Below are positions 10,569 to 21,480 of a stretch of 64,000 bases of DNA, one piece after another; the stretch's first letter is position 1; each line of letters begins with the position of its first letter. Origin of the DNA: Diadema setosum (taxonomy: Eukaryota > Echinodermata > Echinoidea > Diadematoida > Diadematidae); the NCBI RefSeq assembly GCF_964275005.1, contig NC_092705.1:7738641-7802640 (forward strand), read 5' to 3'. The notes under the pieces were generated by a model. It searched no databases. It worked only from the letters and a program-made list of their open reading frames with translations, and was not told the DNA's origin. The translations under genes and the position numbers were made by a program.

Positions 10569-10861
10569 CTGAAAAAAAAAAGAATAAATGTGGAATAGCC
10601 TGAGTAAAGTCATGTTGAAAAGAAAAATCTGGCGAATTTGGACTGAGATGAAAATACACACCTTTTATGTAGGCCTGCATACATTTATGACATAGGGCAT
10701 ATTCAAATATTCCCACATTTTTCCTGACCAACTCAAAGTCTTCATAACATAAAATAACAAAGTAAGACAACATCAAATTACATGCAAATTTAACATCAGT
10801 TTGCTGTATATTTTACACAGTTAGGAAAGGAGTAAGACTTATAGACCTCAGCCATTCAGCC

Positions 10862-10947
10862 GTTGCTGAGCTTGCCACAGATGATGGTCCGGGTGCTGGC
10901 CATGGCAATGGGTGTAATGATGCCCATTATGGTTGACACCTCTAATC
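10862..10947 (-). other. Candidate exon of the same transcript
   Basis: GTAGCAG gives a NAGNAG-like acceptor ending at 10948. The segment is GC-richer than its surroundings and has one frame with high third-position C (IITPIAMASTRTIICGKLSN), ending in TGA. A clear donor is not seen; GTCTATAAG near 10844 is a weak option. The frame does not join neatly to 10490-10568, so this may be a non-coding transcript. Confidence 0.25.
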
Positions 10948-11040
10948 CTGCTACCACACACACAAAAAAGAGAAAATATAGCCCCTCTACTTATTCATAA
11001 CATTGATTTGATTTACTTTGATAATACTGGTTACAGAAAA

Positions 11041-11160
11041 GAAGATTACCCCCCCCCAAAAAAAAAAAATAATAATAATAATAAATAAAATAAAATAAAA
11101 TAGAATAAATAATATATAAATAAATAAATATAAAAAAAAGAAAAAAAATGAAGATTCTTG
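11041..11160. repeat. A-rich low-complexity tract
   Basis: Runs of AATAATAAT, AAATAAAATAAAATA and AAATAAATA follow a C-run. Frames across it are low-complexity and are not genes. Confidence 0.8.
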
Positions 11161-11520
11161 CGGGGTAGAGATGCTGCCTGTATGAGTTACAATCCATCAT
11201 GGAGTTTTCAGGAAAAAGTCCAAAAAAAAAAAAAACTGAGAAGACGTAGAACGGAAAAGGCAAGAATGAATGATCGCAATGGTCCACTTGAGTAACATAT
11301 CTCTCGATTATAGATGGTATCAAAAATTGCACTATAGTCTTATCAAATTTTCCGCAACCCACTAAACGTTGGCTACGTTATAGTAATCGATAAAACTGCG
11401 TTCATGTGTAATAATACGCTTTAATATAATATACTTCACGGATATCACATGCTGAAAATCTAGATGAATCAATAACCTGAAAATACATGTATTACGGATT
11501 AATCCATTAATGAAACTTAC

Positions 11521-11621
11521 ATATTCTGTTGAGGAATCACTCTGTCCTTCAGAATTGCATATAAGTTTACGTGATCAGGAGAATGCGCGCAACTTCATCA
11601 TATTGTATCTTGCTTGAATAC
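11521..11621 (-). other. Candidate exon with strong splice sites
   Basis: On the minus strand TTTTCCTTTTCAG precedes and GTAAGTTT follows this 101-base segment. All frames contain or quickly meet stops, so it would be a 5' UTR or non-coding exon. Confidence 0.3.
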
Positions 11622-12139
11622 CTGAAAAGGAAAATCAAGTGTCATGAGTTCAAGGCCACTGTTCATGCGTGTGTAATAATTTTGCAGAAGAGCTAACTTA
11701 TGTAAATGTGACTACATAACTCACTCCATGGCAGCTTAATGTATAGTTCAATTCTTATGCACTGCCTTGCTGCATACAGGGTGAACTTAAGTCTACCACT
11801 AACACTACCTGACTACAGAGAATTATCCCAGCATAAAGATAAGCGTGCAATGTTTGCCATTATAAGTTTAGTTAGTACACTAGTCTATTTATCCATAAGT
11901 TTATCAACAATTATTCATCAACTTCAGTTCCCTTCCTTTTATTCGTTATTAATCAAAATAGTGGTATGGCACGACGCGATGTATTATCCTTGGGGATGTG
12001 TGTTTGTGTGTGTGTGTGGGGGGGGGGGAGGTGGCGTAAAGGTTATGTTAAGGATACACTTCCTATAGGAATATCCGATTCTACGTTTTCTTAACTATTT
12101 TGTTTTGTTGTTGATCGGTAAATATAAAGAATTACTTGA

Positions 12140-12352
12140 AATTGTGATTATGTATGTGTTCACTGTATTGTGAGTATAAATTATGCTTGTATAATTGTGT
12201 ATGTAGTGAAAATTGTACCATTTATAATGTGTACATGTACATGAATATATGTGAGTTTATGCATGTATGTAGATATTCCTATGTGCACGCCCATGTACCA
12301 ACAAAAAGAATTTCCTAAATGAACAATAAATGAATCTGAAATCTGAAATCGG
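12140..12352 (+). mobile_element. LINE 3' end with AATCTGA-type tail
   Basis: The sequence ends AACAATAAATGAATCTGAAA followed by another TCTGAAATC. This is an AATAAA signal and a short tandem tail rather than poly-A, as in CR1/L2-type LINEs. The body upstream is a non-coding, TG-rich 3' UTR-like stretch. The 5' boundary is not defined. Confidence 0.5.
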
Positions 12353-12654
12353 AATGCCATGACGTCTTTAGCAAGACATTTTATCGCTAAAGCTGCTCTA
12401 ATTCCACAGAATGGTTACGAAACAAAACAAAATAGAAGAGAAAACAGCACGCATAAAACTAGCCAGTTTTAACAGAATTCTAAAATGAACATTTTAATAT
12501 TACTGCCTGCAAGCCTACATTATAAGACATGGCTATACAACCAAAAACATAACAGATACAAGAAATTTGATGAAGGGTAATATCGAGAGTAAGGCCTTGG
12601 TCGAGAACATTGTGGATATTTCAAATCATGCTTCACGATGATGTTTTAACTCAC

Positions 12655-12830
12655 CATTTTCCACGTGGTAGGAATCTGCGGGGTCTTGATATTATGAAGT
12701 GGACAAAATAATTTTGAAGTCAGAGTTGCAGTAAGCCGCTACGAAAAGCCTCAGAAGAGCTGATCTGCTATGGAAATGGAATTTGCGCTAGATGCTCAGC
12801 TCAAACACGCATGAACGAGCTGTACAATGA
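12655..12830 (-). other. Candidate first exon of the minus-strand spliced cluster
   Basis: On the minus strand ACGTGGAAAATG is followed directly by GTGAGTTA, a strong donor. The segment is GC-balanced. If ATG at 12655-12657 were the start, the next candidate exon would stop it within a few codons, so it is more likely UTR or non-coding. The 5' limit is approximate. Confidence 0.25.
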
Positions 12831-13444
12831 GCCATCTGGGAGTCAACTTATGCGCACATAAGTTTGAACGACTCAACAATTCATTGAATTCATTAATCAT
12901 GTTCAAGAAAAGAATGAACATGCCCACACCAGGTGACCAAACTACTGGGTCCGTGAATTGACACTCTAGGAAACATCCATGTCATTATTTTGCATCGAAT
13001 GTATTCTATAGGCGTTAAAAAAAATCCACTTTTGATTCTTAATAATTCAGTAACTATATATCAGATAACACTATCATTGATATGGGAGATAGTTGTATAG
13101 TGTACAATTTCGTTGGAGGCGGTTTAAAACACAAATCAGTTTCATGAAATCCATGATTAATTTCACAGTTAGGTTACAGATTTTGCTCTATTTCCAACCC
13201 TCTGTACAAAATTTTCACTTTGCACAGGGGTCAATGGGTGTGTATGGGAGTATGTGGTTAACACCCTGACAATGGTGTTGAACAATAGCCAGGGTTTTAA
13301 TGCTTTATTATTTATTCATGAGAAATTCCACTATCACAGCTAGTCTTTATTCATTCTAAAATGTGGTGTTTGCAAGCACACGGAAACATGTGCTTACATT
13401 TTTCATGTGCATGCATTTTACCCTTAGGCTTTACCGTGCATGAA

Positions 13445-13530
13445 TCCATGAAAAAAAAAAGGGGAAAAAAATCAACCCTTACAAATAAATCGTGTAGTTT
13501 GCACCCTTATATATCCGCGAGTTTGCTCTC
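13445..13530. mobile_element. Fragment sharing transposon-end sequence with 15340
   Basis: Contains AAATCGTGTAGTTTGCACCC, identical to a 20-base stretch at 15340-15359 in the same orientation, next to an AAAGGGG...CAACCC stretch. It is probably a fragment of the same element family. Confidence 0.4.
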
Positions 13531-13753
13531 TAAATGATTTTATTTTATCATTTCCTTTACGTTCACTTAATAAAATATGCATACATAAAATGTGACAATG
13601 GTATGAATAAAATGACAATGTGACAAACAAACAAACAAAGCAAACAAACAGCAAAAGATATCAAGTGAAGGGGTGAGTGAGAAGGCAAATGGCCTTATTC
13701 AAAACTAATCCCGGAAAAGTAAATACATTGTATATACAGAGAAAAACATTGGC

Positions 13754-13806
13754 ACACACACACACAAACACACACACACTCACACATACACACACATGCA
13801 TACACA
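13754..13806. repeat. (CA)n microsatellite
   Basis: An interrupted run of CACACA with some CACAAACA and CATACA units. Confidence 0.9.
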
Positions 13807-13883
13807 GACAAAAACATGGACCAGCGCATATTAGCAATACACAAGATGTCATTTTCACAAACACACCCTATCTTGCTAGTCTC

Positions 13884-14092
13884 TTATAAATTCGTAAAAT
13901 GATATTGGTAACTTCCAGAAAACCTTTCGAGTAAAATACGTTTTAAAGCTTCCTTAAAACTTTGTACCGTTTTCTTACATTTCACATCAGAGTGGATGGA
14001 ATTCCAGATTTGAGGGCCTTGAAAAAATATTGACTTTTTTTTTTCTATCCCGAGATCGAGTCGCAACGAAAATCTTTAGCGTGTAGTAGGGT
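13884..14092 (-). pseudogene. LINE reverse-transcriptase C-terminal fragment
   Basis: The minus strand encodes FFQGPQIWNSIHSDVK then QSFKEALKRILLERF. The pattern F.GP..WN.IP..I......SFK..LK..LL is the typical C-terminus of non-LTR retrotransposon polyproteins. A frameshift at the A-run (14035-14045) separates it from an upstream frame reading NQTLLHAKDFRCDS. It is an old, broken fragment and the body of the element is missing. Confidence 0.75.
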
Positions 14093-14148
14093 TTGATTCC
14101 ATCATCGCACAGTAAGCATGCAGGGAATGCTGTGACATATTCCATTTC

Positions 14149-14421
14149 GATTGGTCAATACCAGACGAGCAGTCAAGTATTCTTCGTTAGCTTGTTCGCA
14201 GACCCTTCCATCAAAGACTCAACTTCATTTAAAAATGCTCCGATGAATGATTATGAAGTTACGGGAGAACATCAAGTTTTATGATGTCTTTAAAAAAAAA
14301 CATGTACATAGTAGCACCACGACGGTATGCAATATTGTATTCAAGTGTCGATCAACACCATATGGGTCTTTCTTTTAGACTTGTTATGGGCTCAATATTG
14401 CACCTTAGCAAGAATGAACCA
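14149..14421 (+). repeat. Direct repeat A (partner at 15011-15310)
   Basis: Begins GATTGGTCAATACCAGAC and continues through GATGAATGATTAT, GTAATATTG-like and CAACACCATA to AATATTGCACC. The same order of words occurs at 15011-15310 with about 70-75% identity by eye. It is an element family or a local duplication. Confidence 0.75.
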
Positions 14422-15010
14422 CAAACAGGAAGATATGTCTTTGTAATGGTAATTACGTTTCGACATCCCAACCAATAAGAGATAGGTTAGGAGAATGTTA
14501 AAGACACGGGGATACACGAATAGAAATTGCTCAAAAAAATGAAATAAAACGAACATTATTCTAATAGGCATGCCTGGGCAGTAATCTGATGTTTCTATTG
14601 ATAGAGAATTCTATTTGAAGATTCATATCAGTTTGCTTTGTCAGAATCATGAGGAAAAGTGATAAAATAAACCGGCTATCCAGGGTACAGTTTAAACACT
14701 TTCACATGAAACAGCTCTGATTAACACTTTTGCTCTATAATATTTCTGTTCAGAATTGACTTTTGTTTTATATGTTTTTATCTTAAAGTATAGGATTTCA
14801 TTTGAAGCAAAATATAGCCAAAATTACGTAAACGTCCACAATGAATCTTCAGATTGCTCAGTGAGACGGCGGCATCGAATCCCGATCAGCGAAGGCACAA
14901 ATGCACCTGTGGAATTGTTTTGTACAGCAATAGAAATCTGACGACTATTTGAATAATTACATCCAGTTGGAACTTCATCTGTTAAACCTCCTAGGTTATG
15001 TGTACAATGT

Positions 15011-15310
15011 GATTGGTCAATACCAGACAAGCAATTAGGTATTCTACTTTTGTTTTTTTTAGTAGACCCCTTTCATCATGGACTCAACTTAATTTGAAAA
15101 TATACTCTCGATGAATGATTATAGAATATGACAGAAATTTAAGTTTCCTGATATCAAAAAAATATATGTTCATAATATCAGCACAAGGATATGTAATATT
15201 GCATTTTAGTGCCGAGCAACACCATAGGATGGCCTTTGTTTTGAGACTAGTTTGGGGCGTAATATTGCACCGTCAATGACCGTGGCAAGATCGAACCCAA
15301 AATGAACCAT
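15011..15310 (+). repeat. Direct repeat B (partner at 14149-14421)
   Basis: Second member of the pair, offset by 862 bases. It leads directly into the transposon terminus at 15401-15416, suggesting that both direct repeats are internal parts of one element family. Confidence 0.75.
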
Positions 15311-15416
15311 ATAAGAAGCAAAGTTCCACCATTTTCTCAAATCGTGTAGTTTGCACCCATTTTCGCGACTTCGAACCCTTCTAGCTCCCTTATTGAACCT
15401 TTTTTTCTTAGTGTGT
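15311..15416 (-). mobile_element. DNA-transposon end (ACACACTAAGAAAAAA)
   Basis: Read on the minus strand this begins ACACACTAAGAAAAAAAGG and continues with AAGGGTTCGAAGTCGCG and GGGTGCAAACTACACG. The terminus equals the left end of the element at 6550, so the two may be opposite ends of related elements. Confidence 0.6.
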
Positions 15417-16364
15417 AGGCGTGCGTCATTACCATTCTTATCATTTATCATTAGGCTTATAAATAGTCATCGTCATTGTCGTAGTTAATGGCTTATTACC
15501 TTTGATGTACGATTATAATCAATTTCATTATACAGTATATACCTTTTCATAACATTATTTTACCGTCTGACAATTTTAAATCAATCATTCACGCCATCTT
15601 CGAATAATGTGTGTGTCACTACTGTGTGTGTATGTTTACGACTTGCAATGTAACTTATGTCAAATTTTGTATTGTAAGACTTTTACATAATATGTGGTTG
15701 AAGGTTTTTGTTCAAATTTTTGTTTTTGTATGAATCTGCATAAAATCTTTCTTTGCATGTGAAAAAAGTGATTATCATAAGCAGCAATAAATGAGTGGAA
15801 TACACATCATATACTAGTTTCCTTTGTATTTGTTTGATTGAAAATACGATGCTGATATTCAACGAAGTTCAAATAAAAACATACACCAAAAAATAATGTG
15901 GTTGTACGTGTGTGTGTGTTTGTGAGATTATTTGTGTTTGAACAGCGGGCAGCCAGTTATACAATCAGGTATAATGTACGTTTCATGTACCAGTGAAAAT
16001 GAACACTTTATACCCACTTTAAAAGCAAAGAACTTTAAAGTGTGATATAGACCCTACTCAATAAAGACCCTACTCAATGGAATTAGTTCCGACCAACATG
16101 CAATAGACTCCTGTTATAAAGAAGACTGACAATAATTGTACCAAAACCTCCTTGGAAATCTCGTAGTTTTATTGATCCAAGAGGTCGAAATTTCTTTGGA
16201 TTGTTTGTTTTGTTGTGCTTTGCTTTATCCCACTGAAATAACAAATCCAGATATTATACATGATAAACCATCATTTCTTCTTTCAAAGGGGTTCGCCACA
16301 ACGTCCATCCACGGTATTTACGGTATTCTGATTTTCATACTATAGAGTACATGTAGCTATAAAG
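15417..16364. other. AT-rich intergenic sequence
   Basis: No gene is seen. An AATAAA near 15786 follows a T-rich, TG-rich stretch and could be another LINE 3' end, without a clear tail. Confidence 0.3.
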
Positions 16365-17185
16365 TACTGCGAGGTCGAAACGTCGAACAAAGAAATCCTT
16401 CTTGTAAGGACCTTCAACTTAACATTCAAGTTCAAGTTTGTAAAACATTTATTTTCCATCTTTTTCATGTTGTATATCACAAACATAAGATTGTACAAGG
16501 AAGGCAGAACCTCAAAAAAAGCAGAGCTTGTGGTGAACTGCCTAACAAAATACATTACATCACAAACGCAAGAAACAACAAAAACATAATAGCTCCCATG
16601 GCAATATTAAAATGAGATGTTCCTCAAAGAGACGTATTGCAGTCTAACAGATGGGATACAGTAAGTATGAAAATATGTGACGAGCTACAGCCTAGCAAAA
16701 ATTGCATATATCAAAGTTAAATTCAAGAAAGAAAAAAAAAATTGTATACATTTGTATATATCTGTTCACTGTACACGCTGGGGGCCGGGGGCGGGGGCAG
16801 TTAATGTTTCTGGTGCCACTTCCGCGTTTTATCAGCTAACAAAAGAAAAAAGGAAAAAGTGTGTGGGGGGCTTAGCCCCCCGGTTCCGCCGGCCCTGCTC
16901 AACTAACAAAACAAACAAACAAGCAAACAAACAAACAAACGTATAAGAGTTAAAGCCTTCCATTATGCAGAAAACATCTGACAAAACAAGTTATTATCCT
17001 CAAAACATTCAAAGAAAACTACGACAGTGTATTTATAAATACCGCTGTAAACGCACTTCACATTACTCAACAACAATCATCAACAATAAGTTATTAGTTG
17101 TATACCTTGAAAGATAACATACATGTATTGCATTTTTACAGTATACATCACAAAGGCAGCCTACAGTCATAGTGACAGTTATATA
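16365..17185. repeat. Dispersed repeat, copy 2 (first copy at 1-1035)
   Basis: Matches 1-1035 from GTCGAAACGTCGAAC to AGTGACAGTTA. It lacks the 362-bp TTAA element of copy 1 and a ~150-bp poly-T/poly-G stretch, but carries a LINE 3' end at 16437-16722. Its right end is cut by the LINE starting near 17190. Confidence 0.75.
16437..16722 (-). mobile_element. 5'-truncated LINE 3' end with target duplication
   Basis: In copy 1 of the host repeat the sequence reads AACATTCAAGAAAGAAAA without interruption. Here AACATTCAAG is followed by ~286 bases and then TTAAATTCAAGAAAGAAAA, so ATTCAAG is duplicated. Read on the minus strand the insert ends GGAAAATAAATG...ACTTGAACTTGA, an AATAAA signal and a short tandem tail typical of 5'-truncated LINE insertions. 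Confidence 0.8.
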
Positions 17186-17732
17186 TATATTTTTTTCATT
17201 TTTTTTACAAGTTTACAAGTTTATTTTATTGACGATCCTTCAAGTAACCCCAAAGGGGTGTACAAGGATACAGCAAAAAATAAATCGTTGATGACCAAAG
17301 GAAACACCACTCACCACACGTCCAGACCGGGCATGGGATCGGTGTGTTTGCTCGTGTAACATGCAGCCATTATGAGGCTGCGTGGCCGTAGTTTGGATGC
17401 GTGGTAAGTGGAAGGGCCTAAGGTCATTCACAGCGGATTGACAAGCGATAAAATACAGCAATGTAATGTTTTGAAAACTACTAGATTCTAACTCTACATA
17501 ACTATAATCTTTATAATAATAACTACTACCAAGACAAACAAAAGTACTTAGTAAAGAGAGAAAGAGAGAGAAAAGTCTATAAGGGGATATATACAAAGAG
17601 AAAGAAGGCAAGAGAGAGTTTTACGGAAAGTGAAAGGATCGAAAGACACTTAATACATGTATATAAACAATGGCCATTAAATACTCGGATAAACTTACAT
17701 GAATACAATAAGCTTCTTAAAACATTTAATTA

Positions 17733-18055
17733 TCAATTTTGTAAAAAAGCTAGTTTTTTAGTGTCAGTTACAGTTGTCGAGTTAAAAAGAGAGTGCATTT
17801 TAGAAGTGTTATAATCGTTGAGTGGGTAACCATTGTCGAGGAGCGAGTTTCTTTCTTGATCGAAATGACAACAGATAAAGATATAATGATACTCGTCTCC
17901 TATCCCAGAGTTACACAAAGAACAAATTCTATCTTCTCTGTCAATATCATTGTATCTACCTTGGATAAATGGAAGTTTGGAATTACCAGTTCTGAATCAG
18001 AGAGGGAGAATGTTCAGTTAAGTAGTTTTCTAATTTATGAACTGTTTCGATAATA
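17733..18055 (-). pseudogene. LINE C-terminal Cys/His motif region
   Basis: The minus strand encodes RICSLCNSGIGDEYHYIFIC, a CxxC...H...C arrangement common at the C-terminus of non-LTR retrotransposon proteins. A frameshift separates it from the upstream ENYLTEHSPSLIQNW segment. Confidence 0.75.
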
Positions 18056-18646
18056 TCTCTAGTAGGCCTACATTGTTCTTTCTCGCGTCACTCTCCCCCC
18101 CACCCCCTCCTCTCTCTCTCTCTCTCTCCCTAGACATACTTCCGACGAGATCGCTGTTTCTGCTAAACGTTTTTGTTTGTTTTGTTTGTTCCGTTCTGTT
18201 CTCGTACTGTTTTGTTAGTTTTGTCTCATCTCGTAGTCAACTGTCTGTTGTGTACTGCTATTCCTATTCAGTCCCGTTTCATGTTTTTTATGTGTGTACA
18301 TGTGTCTATTTTGTTGATCTGTTTCTATAGTGGGCTTCCAGACCTTCTCTTTACTTCTAATTGATGTTTTTCGTCTGAGGGGCCCACATTCTACAAGACT
18401 TGTCTTTTTAGTGGGTCCCTCCATTTTTCGAATTATTCACAATGTTTACTTACTTCAAATCACTTGAGTTTTATGGTAATGTGTAATTATTGCAAGGTGC
18501 TACAATTATTGTATATTCTTTTCATCCTACATAGTTTTACGCACCTGATTTTCTGTTCACAAAAAAGAAGTGATGTTTGTATTATGTTCTTGTCGAAAAA
18601 TGAAATAAAACATTGAATTGAATTAAATTGAATTGAAGATTCAATA
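18056..18646 (+). mobile_element. Nested LINE 3' end inside the larger LINE
   Basis: This plus-strand insert interrupts the larger LINE between the peptides ...NNSGVCMNY (minus, 18651) and DIIETVHK (minus, 18055). It begins with a CT-rich stretch, has a TTTTG-rich 3' UTR and ends TGAAATAAAACATTGAATTG plus further ATTGA units, a typical LINE tail. No coding part remains. Confidence 0.7.
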
Positions 18647-19160
18647 ATTCATGCAAACACCAGAGTTATTGAAATCAGAGGACCAATTTTGACGAAATTG
18701 GTCATTCAGCCGTTTGAGAAGAGATTGTTTGAATCCATTAATAGAATTAACAATTTGACCCATCTAAATGAGAGAAAATCCATTACATTCTAACGTGTTT
18801 TTCACAAACTTAAGCCAGTTTGAATAAAAGTTATCTTTAACATACAGTGAATACATAAGATTACACAAAATACATGAGGTTCTACACAAATCACTTGTGA
18901 CTAGTCTACTCCAATAAGTTATTAATCTACATTTAATACGAATGTCTAGTGGGAATCTACCGAGTTCTCCGTACACCATAGAGCTAGGTGTTGATTTTTT
19001 AACGTGAAGAATAGTTTTACAATATTTCAAATGCAATTTTCCATCATTGAGTTGTTTTCAAAGCCCCATATTTATCATCCATACAAGAGTATTGGAACAA
19101 CAAGAGAGTCAAAGAGGTGTAGTTGAATATCAATTGGCAAGTTCAATTTTCTCGATTTAC

Positions 19161-20400
19161 TTATGAGAGCATATACATTGCCCTTGTTGCTTGGTCAAAG
19201 AGGAGCTTTTTTGCTTTATTAAAGTTTCCATTGTAATGAGATACGATACCCAGACACTTATATTCAAAGACGACTTCTATCTTTTCATTCACGAAAGTAA
19301 ATATAGGAATGTTTCTGATTTTTCCTTTTGAGAATACTATGATTTTGGTTTTCTTAATATTAACTGTGGAGGTCCCAATTAGTACAGCAAATTGCAAAGG
19401 CGTTCAGTGCGTTTTGCAACCCCTCTTTACTTTCAGCTAAAACAATAGTATCATCTGCATACAGCAATGTGTTAAATGAATAACGATATCACCAACGTCA
19501 ATTTCCTTCTCATTCAGGTCTGATAAAGTTGTGAGGCCCGAATATTTGTTTGGCAAGTTCAGATTCAAGATCATTTAAATACAGTGCAAAGAGGAGAGGA
19601 GAGAGATTATCCCCTTGTCTAACTCCAATTTGTGAGGAGAAAATTTCTGAGATGAATCCACTGTGGTGCTTTACACTGGATCTTGCTTTTTTATATAAAT
19701 TGACAATTGTATTTAAAATCTTACCATTTATTCCATTACTATATTAGTTAACTTATGCCCAGAGCTTATTTCTAGCCCTGAGTCAAAGGCCTTTTTAAAA
19801 GAAATAACAATTTTTAAAATTAAAAAGGCACAATTTAATTTTCTATTTTTAAATCGAGTATAAAAGTAAGGTGAGCAGTTTACCAGTACAACTTAAGATT
19901 GAAATGCCTCGGTAATTACAGGGGACTTCAGCAGGACCACTTTTTTATACACTGGGGTTATGATACCAATACTCCAGACATCAGGTACTAGACCAGTATT
20001 GATTATGATATCAAATAGTTTCACAAGAATAGGTGCAATAACGTCAGAAGTATCTTTAAGAAATTCGTTTACAATTCCATCAAACCAGCAAGTTTTTATT
20101 ATTCCTTCTCAGTTTATTTATTGCTCCCTTGACTTCATCAAGAGTAAAATCTCTATTAATGGGATTATCAAAATCTTGAAAGTCAGGAGGTTGAGAATCG
20201 CCCAAAGATTTATTCAATTCCTTGAAGTGATTGACCAAATCACCAAAATTAACTTCTAATTTGGCTGTGTTATCCGTTTTGTCTTTAACGACATTCCAAA
20301 ATATTCTTTGGGGTTTTTAGGCTTAAGGTTGCGCAGTTTATTATTATACGTATCATGATATGAGTTACGACACTTTTTCATTTGTTTTTTTATTTCTTAC
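19161..20400 (-). pseudogene. Reverse transcriptase domain of the LINE (broken)
   Basis: Landmarks on the minus strand: VIAPILVKLFDI and GVITPVYKK-like finger motifs near 20050-19930; GVRQGDNLSPLLFALYLNDL at ~19626-19567; the catalytic YADD at 19450-19461 followed by TIVLAESKEGLQNALN; then KTKIIVFSKGKIRN and EYKCLGI. These are RT motifs in the expected order. The frames are broken by several indels, so no full protein is made. Confidence 0.9.
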
Positions 20401-20620
20401 CCAACAGATTCATTTTATCCTTGTTGAAATCAGTCTTAGATTTTAAAAAGAATTTCTGGCATTACGATACTTATTTCTCAATTTATAACAGGTATTGTCA
20501 AACCAAGGTTGTTTAAACTTCCTTGTAATTTTCGTATTGGTTCTATTGTCATTGTTTGGGTAGCAATTACAAGCTTTAGCAGAGTTTATCAACAAATTAT
20601 TAATAGAGTCAATTGCTTCA

Positions 20621-21470
20621 TTAATAGCTGTCATAAAAAAAATCGACTTGTGCCGTATTATCAATGAGATGGTCAAGATTCTGCTCAATAGGGAGTACAT
20701 CATCATGACTAATTATAATCTTATGTTCAGGTGATATTCTTGGTCGAACAATTTTATGGTGTAATAGACCTTCCTCAAGCGCGTTTGTAAATTCAACATC
20801 ACCATTAACATGTTCATTAGCAGTGTTAGCGGCATGATCATGAAGATTACAGTTAAAGGTAGCATGTAAAAGATTATAGGCATCTGAACAGAGTGGATCA
20901 AAATCATGTATTTTGAAACTAGATAGTTTACAAATAATTTCAGGAGACATAATGAAATAATCCACAACACTAGATCCCTTGCAAGTAAACTTTCTACATA
21001 ATCACCTTTAATTCTACTATTGGCAATGAACAAATTCGTATCTTTACATAACGCAATCAGTCTATATCCATATCTGTTTGTTTTCGTAGGCATACTATTT
21101 CTTTTAATTTGAATGCCAAGAGTATCCAAAGTCGTTATGCTTTTCAAATTGTCATAATTACATGTAGGTGAAGAGTTAAGATTTTCTGCACCAAATTCCA
21201 TGTCAAAGTCATTATAAACATCTACAAAATCAGGTATTTTGCAACACCAGGTATTAAAATCACCACATAAGCATATTGGAATTTTATCTTTATTGACAGG
21301 ATGGCCTAGATGTAAAATATCATCCTCAGAAGTGTATCAAATAATTCAGTATCGGAATAAGGTGAAGATTCGGGGGGGGGGGGTATTATACCACAGACTT
21401 GTGTTTAAATTCTACACGATTTTTAGCAATGAAATGTTATGATTATGTCTTTTTGCTAAGCTACACTTTA
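20621..21470 (-). pseudogene. AP-type endonuclease domain of the LINE (broken)
   Basis: Minus-strand landmarks: CGDFN at 21253-21267, then GYRLIALCKDTNLFIANSRI, VVDYFIMSPEI and DPLCSDAYNLLHATF. Together these are the C-terminal two thirds of the exonuclease/endonuclease/phosphatase fold used by LINEs for target nicking. A frameshift near 20965-21000 splits it. Confidence 0.85.
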
Positions 21471-21480
21471 TTGTAGTCAC

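Larger units (their letters stand above)
17190..21480 (-). mobile_element. Degenerate non-LTR retrotransposon (LINE)
   Basis: On the minus strand, in order: an AP-type endonuclease (to ~20620), a connecting region, a reverse transcriptase (~20400-19160), a thumb/C-terminal region (19036-18650), a Cys/His motif (18055-17733) and a 3' UTR with AATAAACTTGTAAACTTGTA-like tail near 17206-17235. Many frameshifts and stops break it, and the 5' end (start of the endonuclease and any ORF1) is missing. A second LINE fragment sits inside it at 18056-18646. The endonuclease-RT layout and short tandem tail fit the CR1/L2/I/Nimb group; the exact clade is not determined. Confidence 0.9.

Noticed and set aside
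17240..17611. 123-codon minus-strand frame
   Set aside because: It lies in the 3' UTR of the broken LINE and has no retroelement or other motif.
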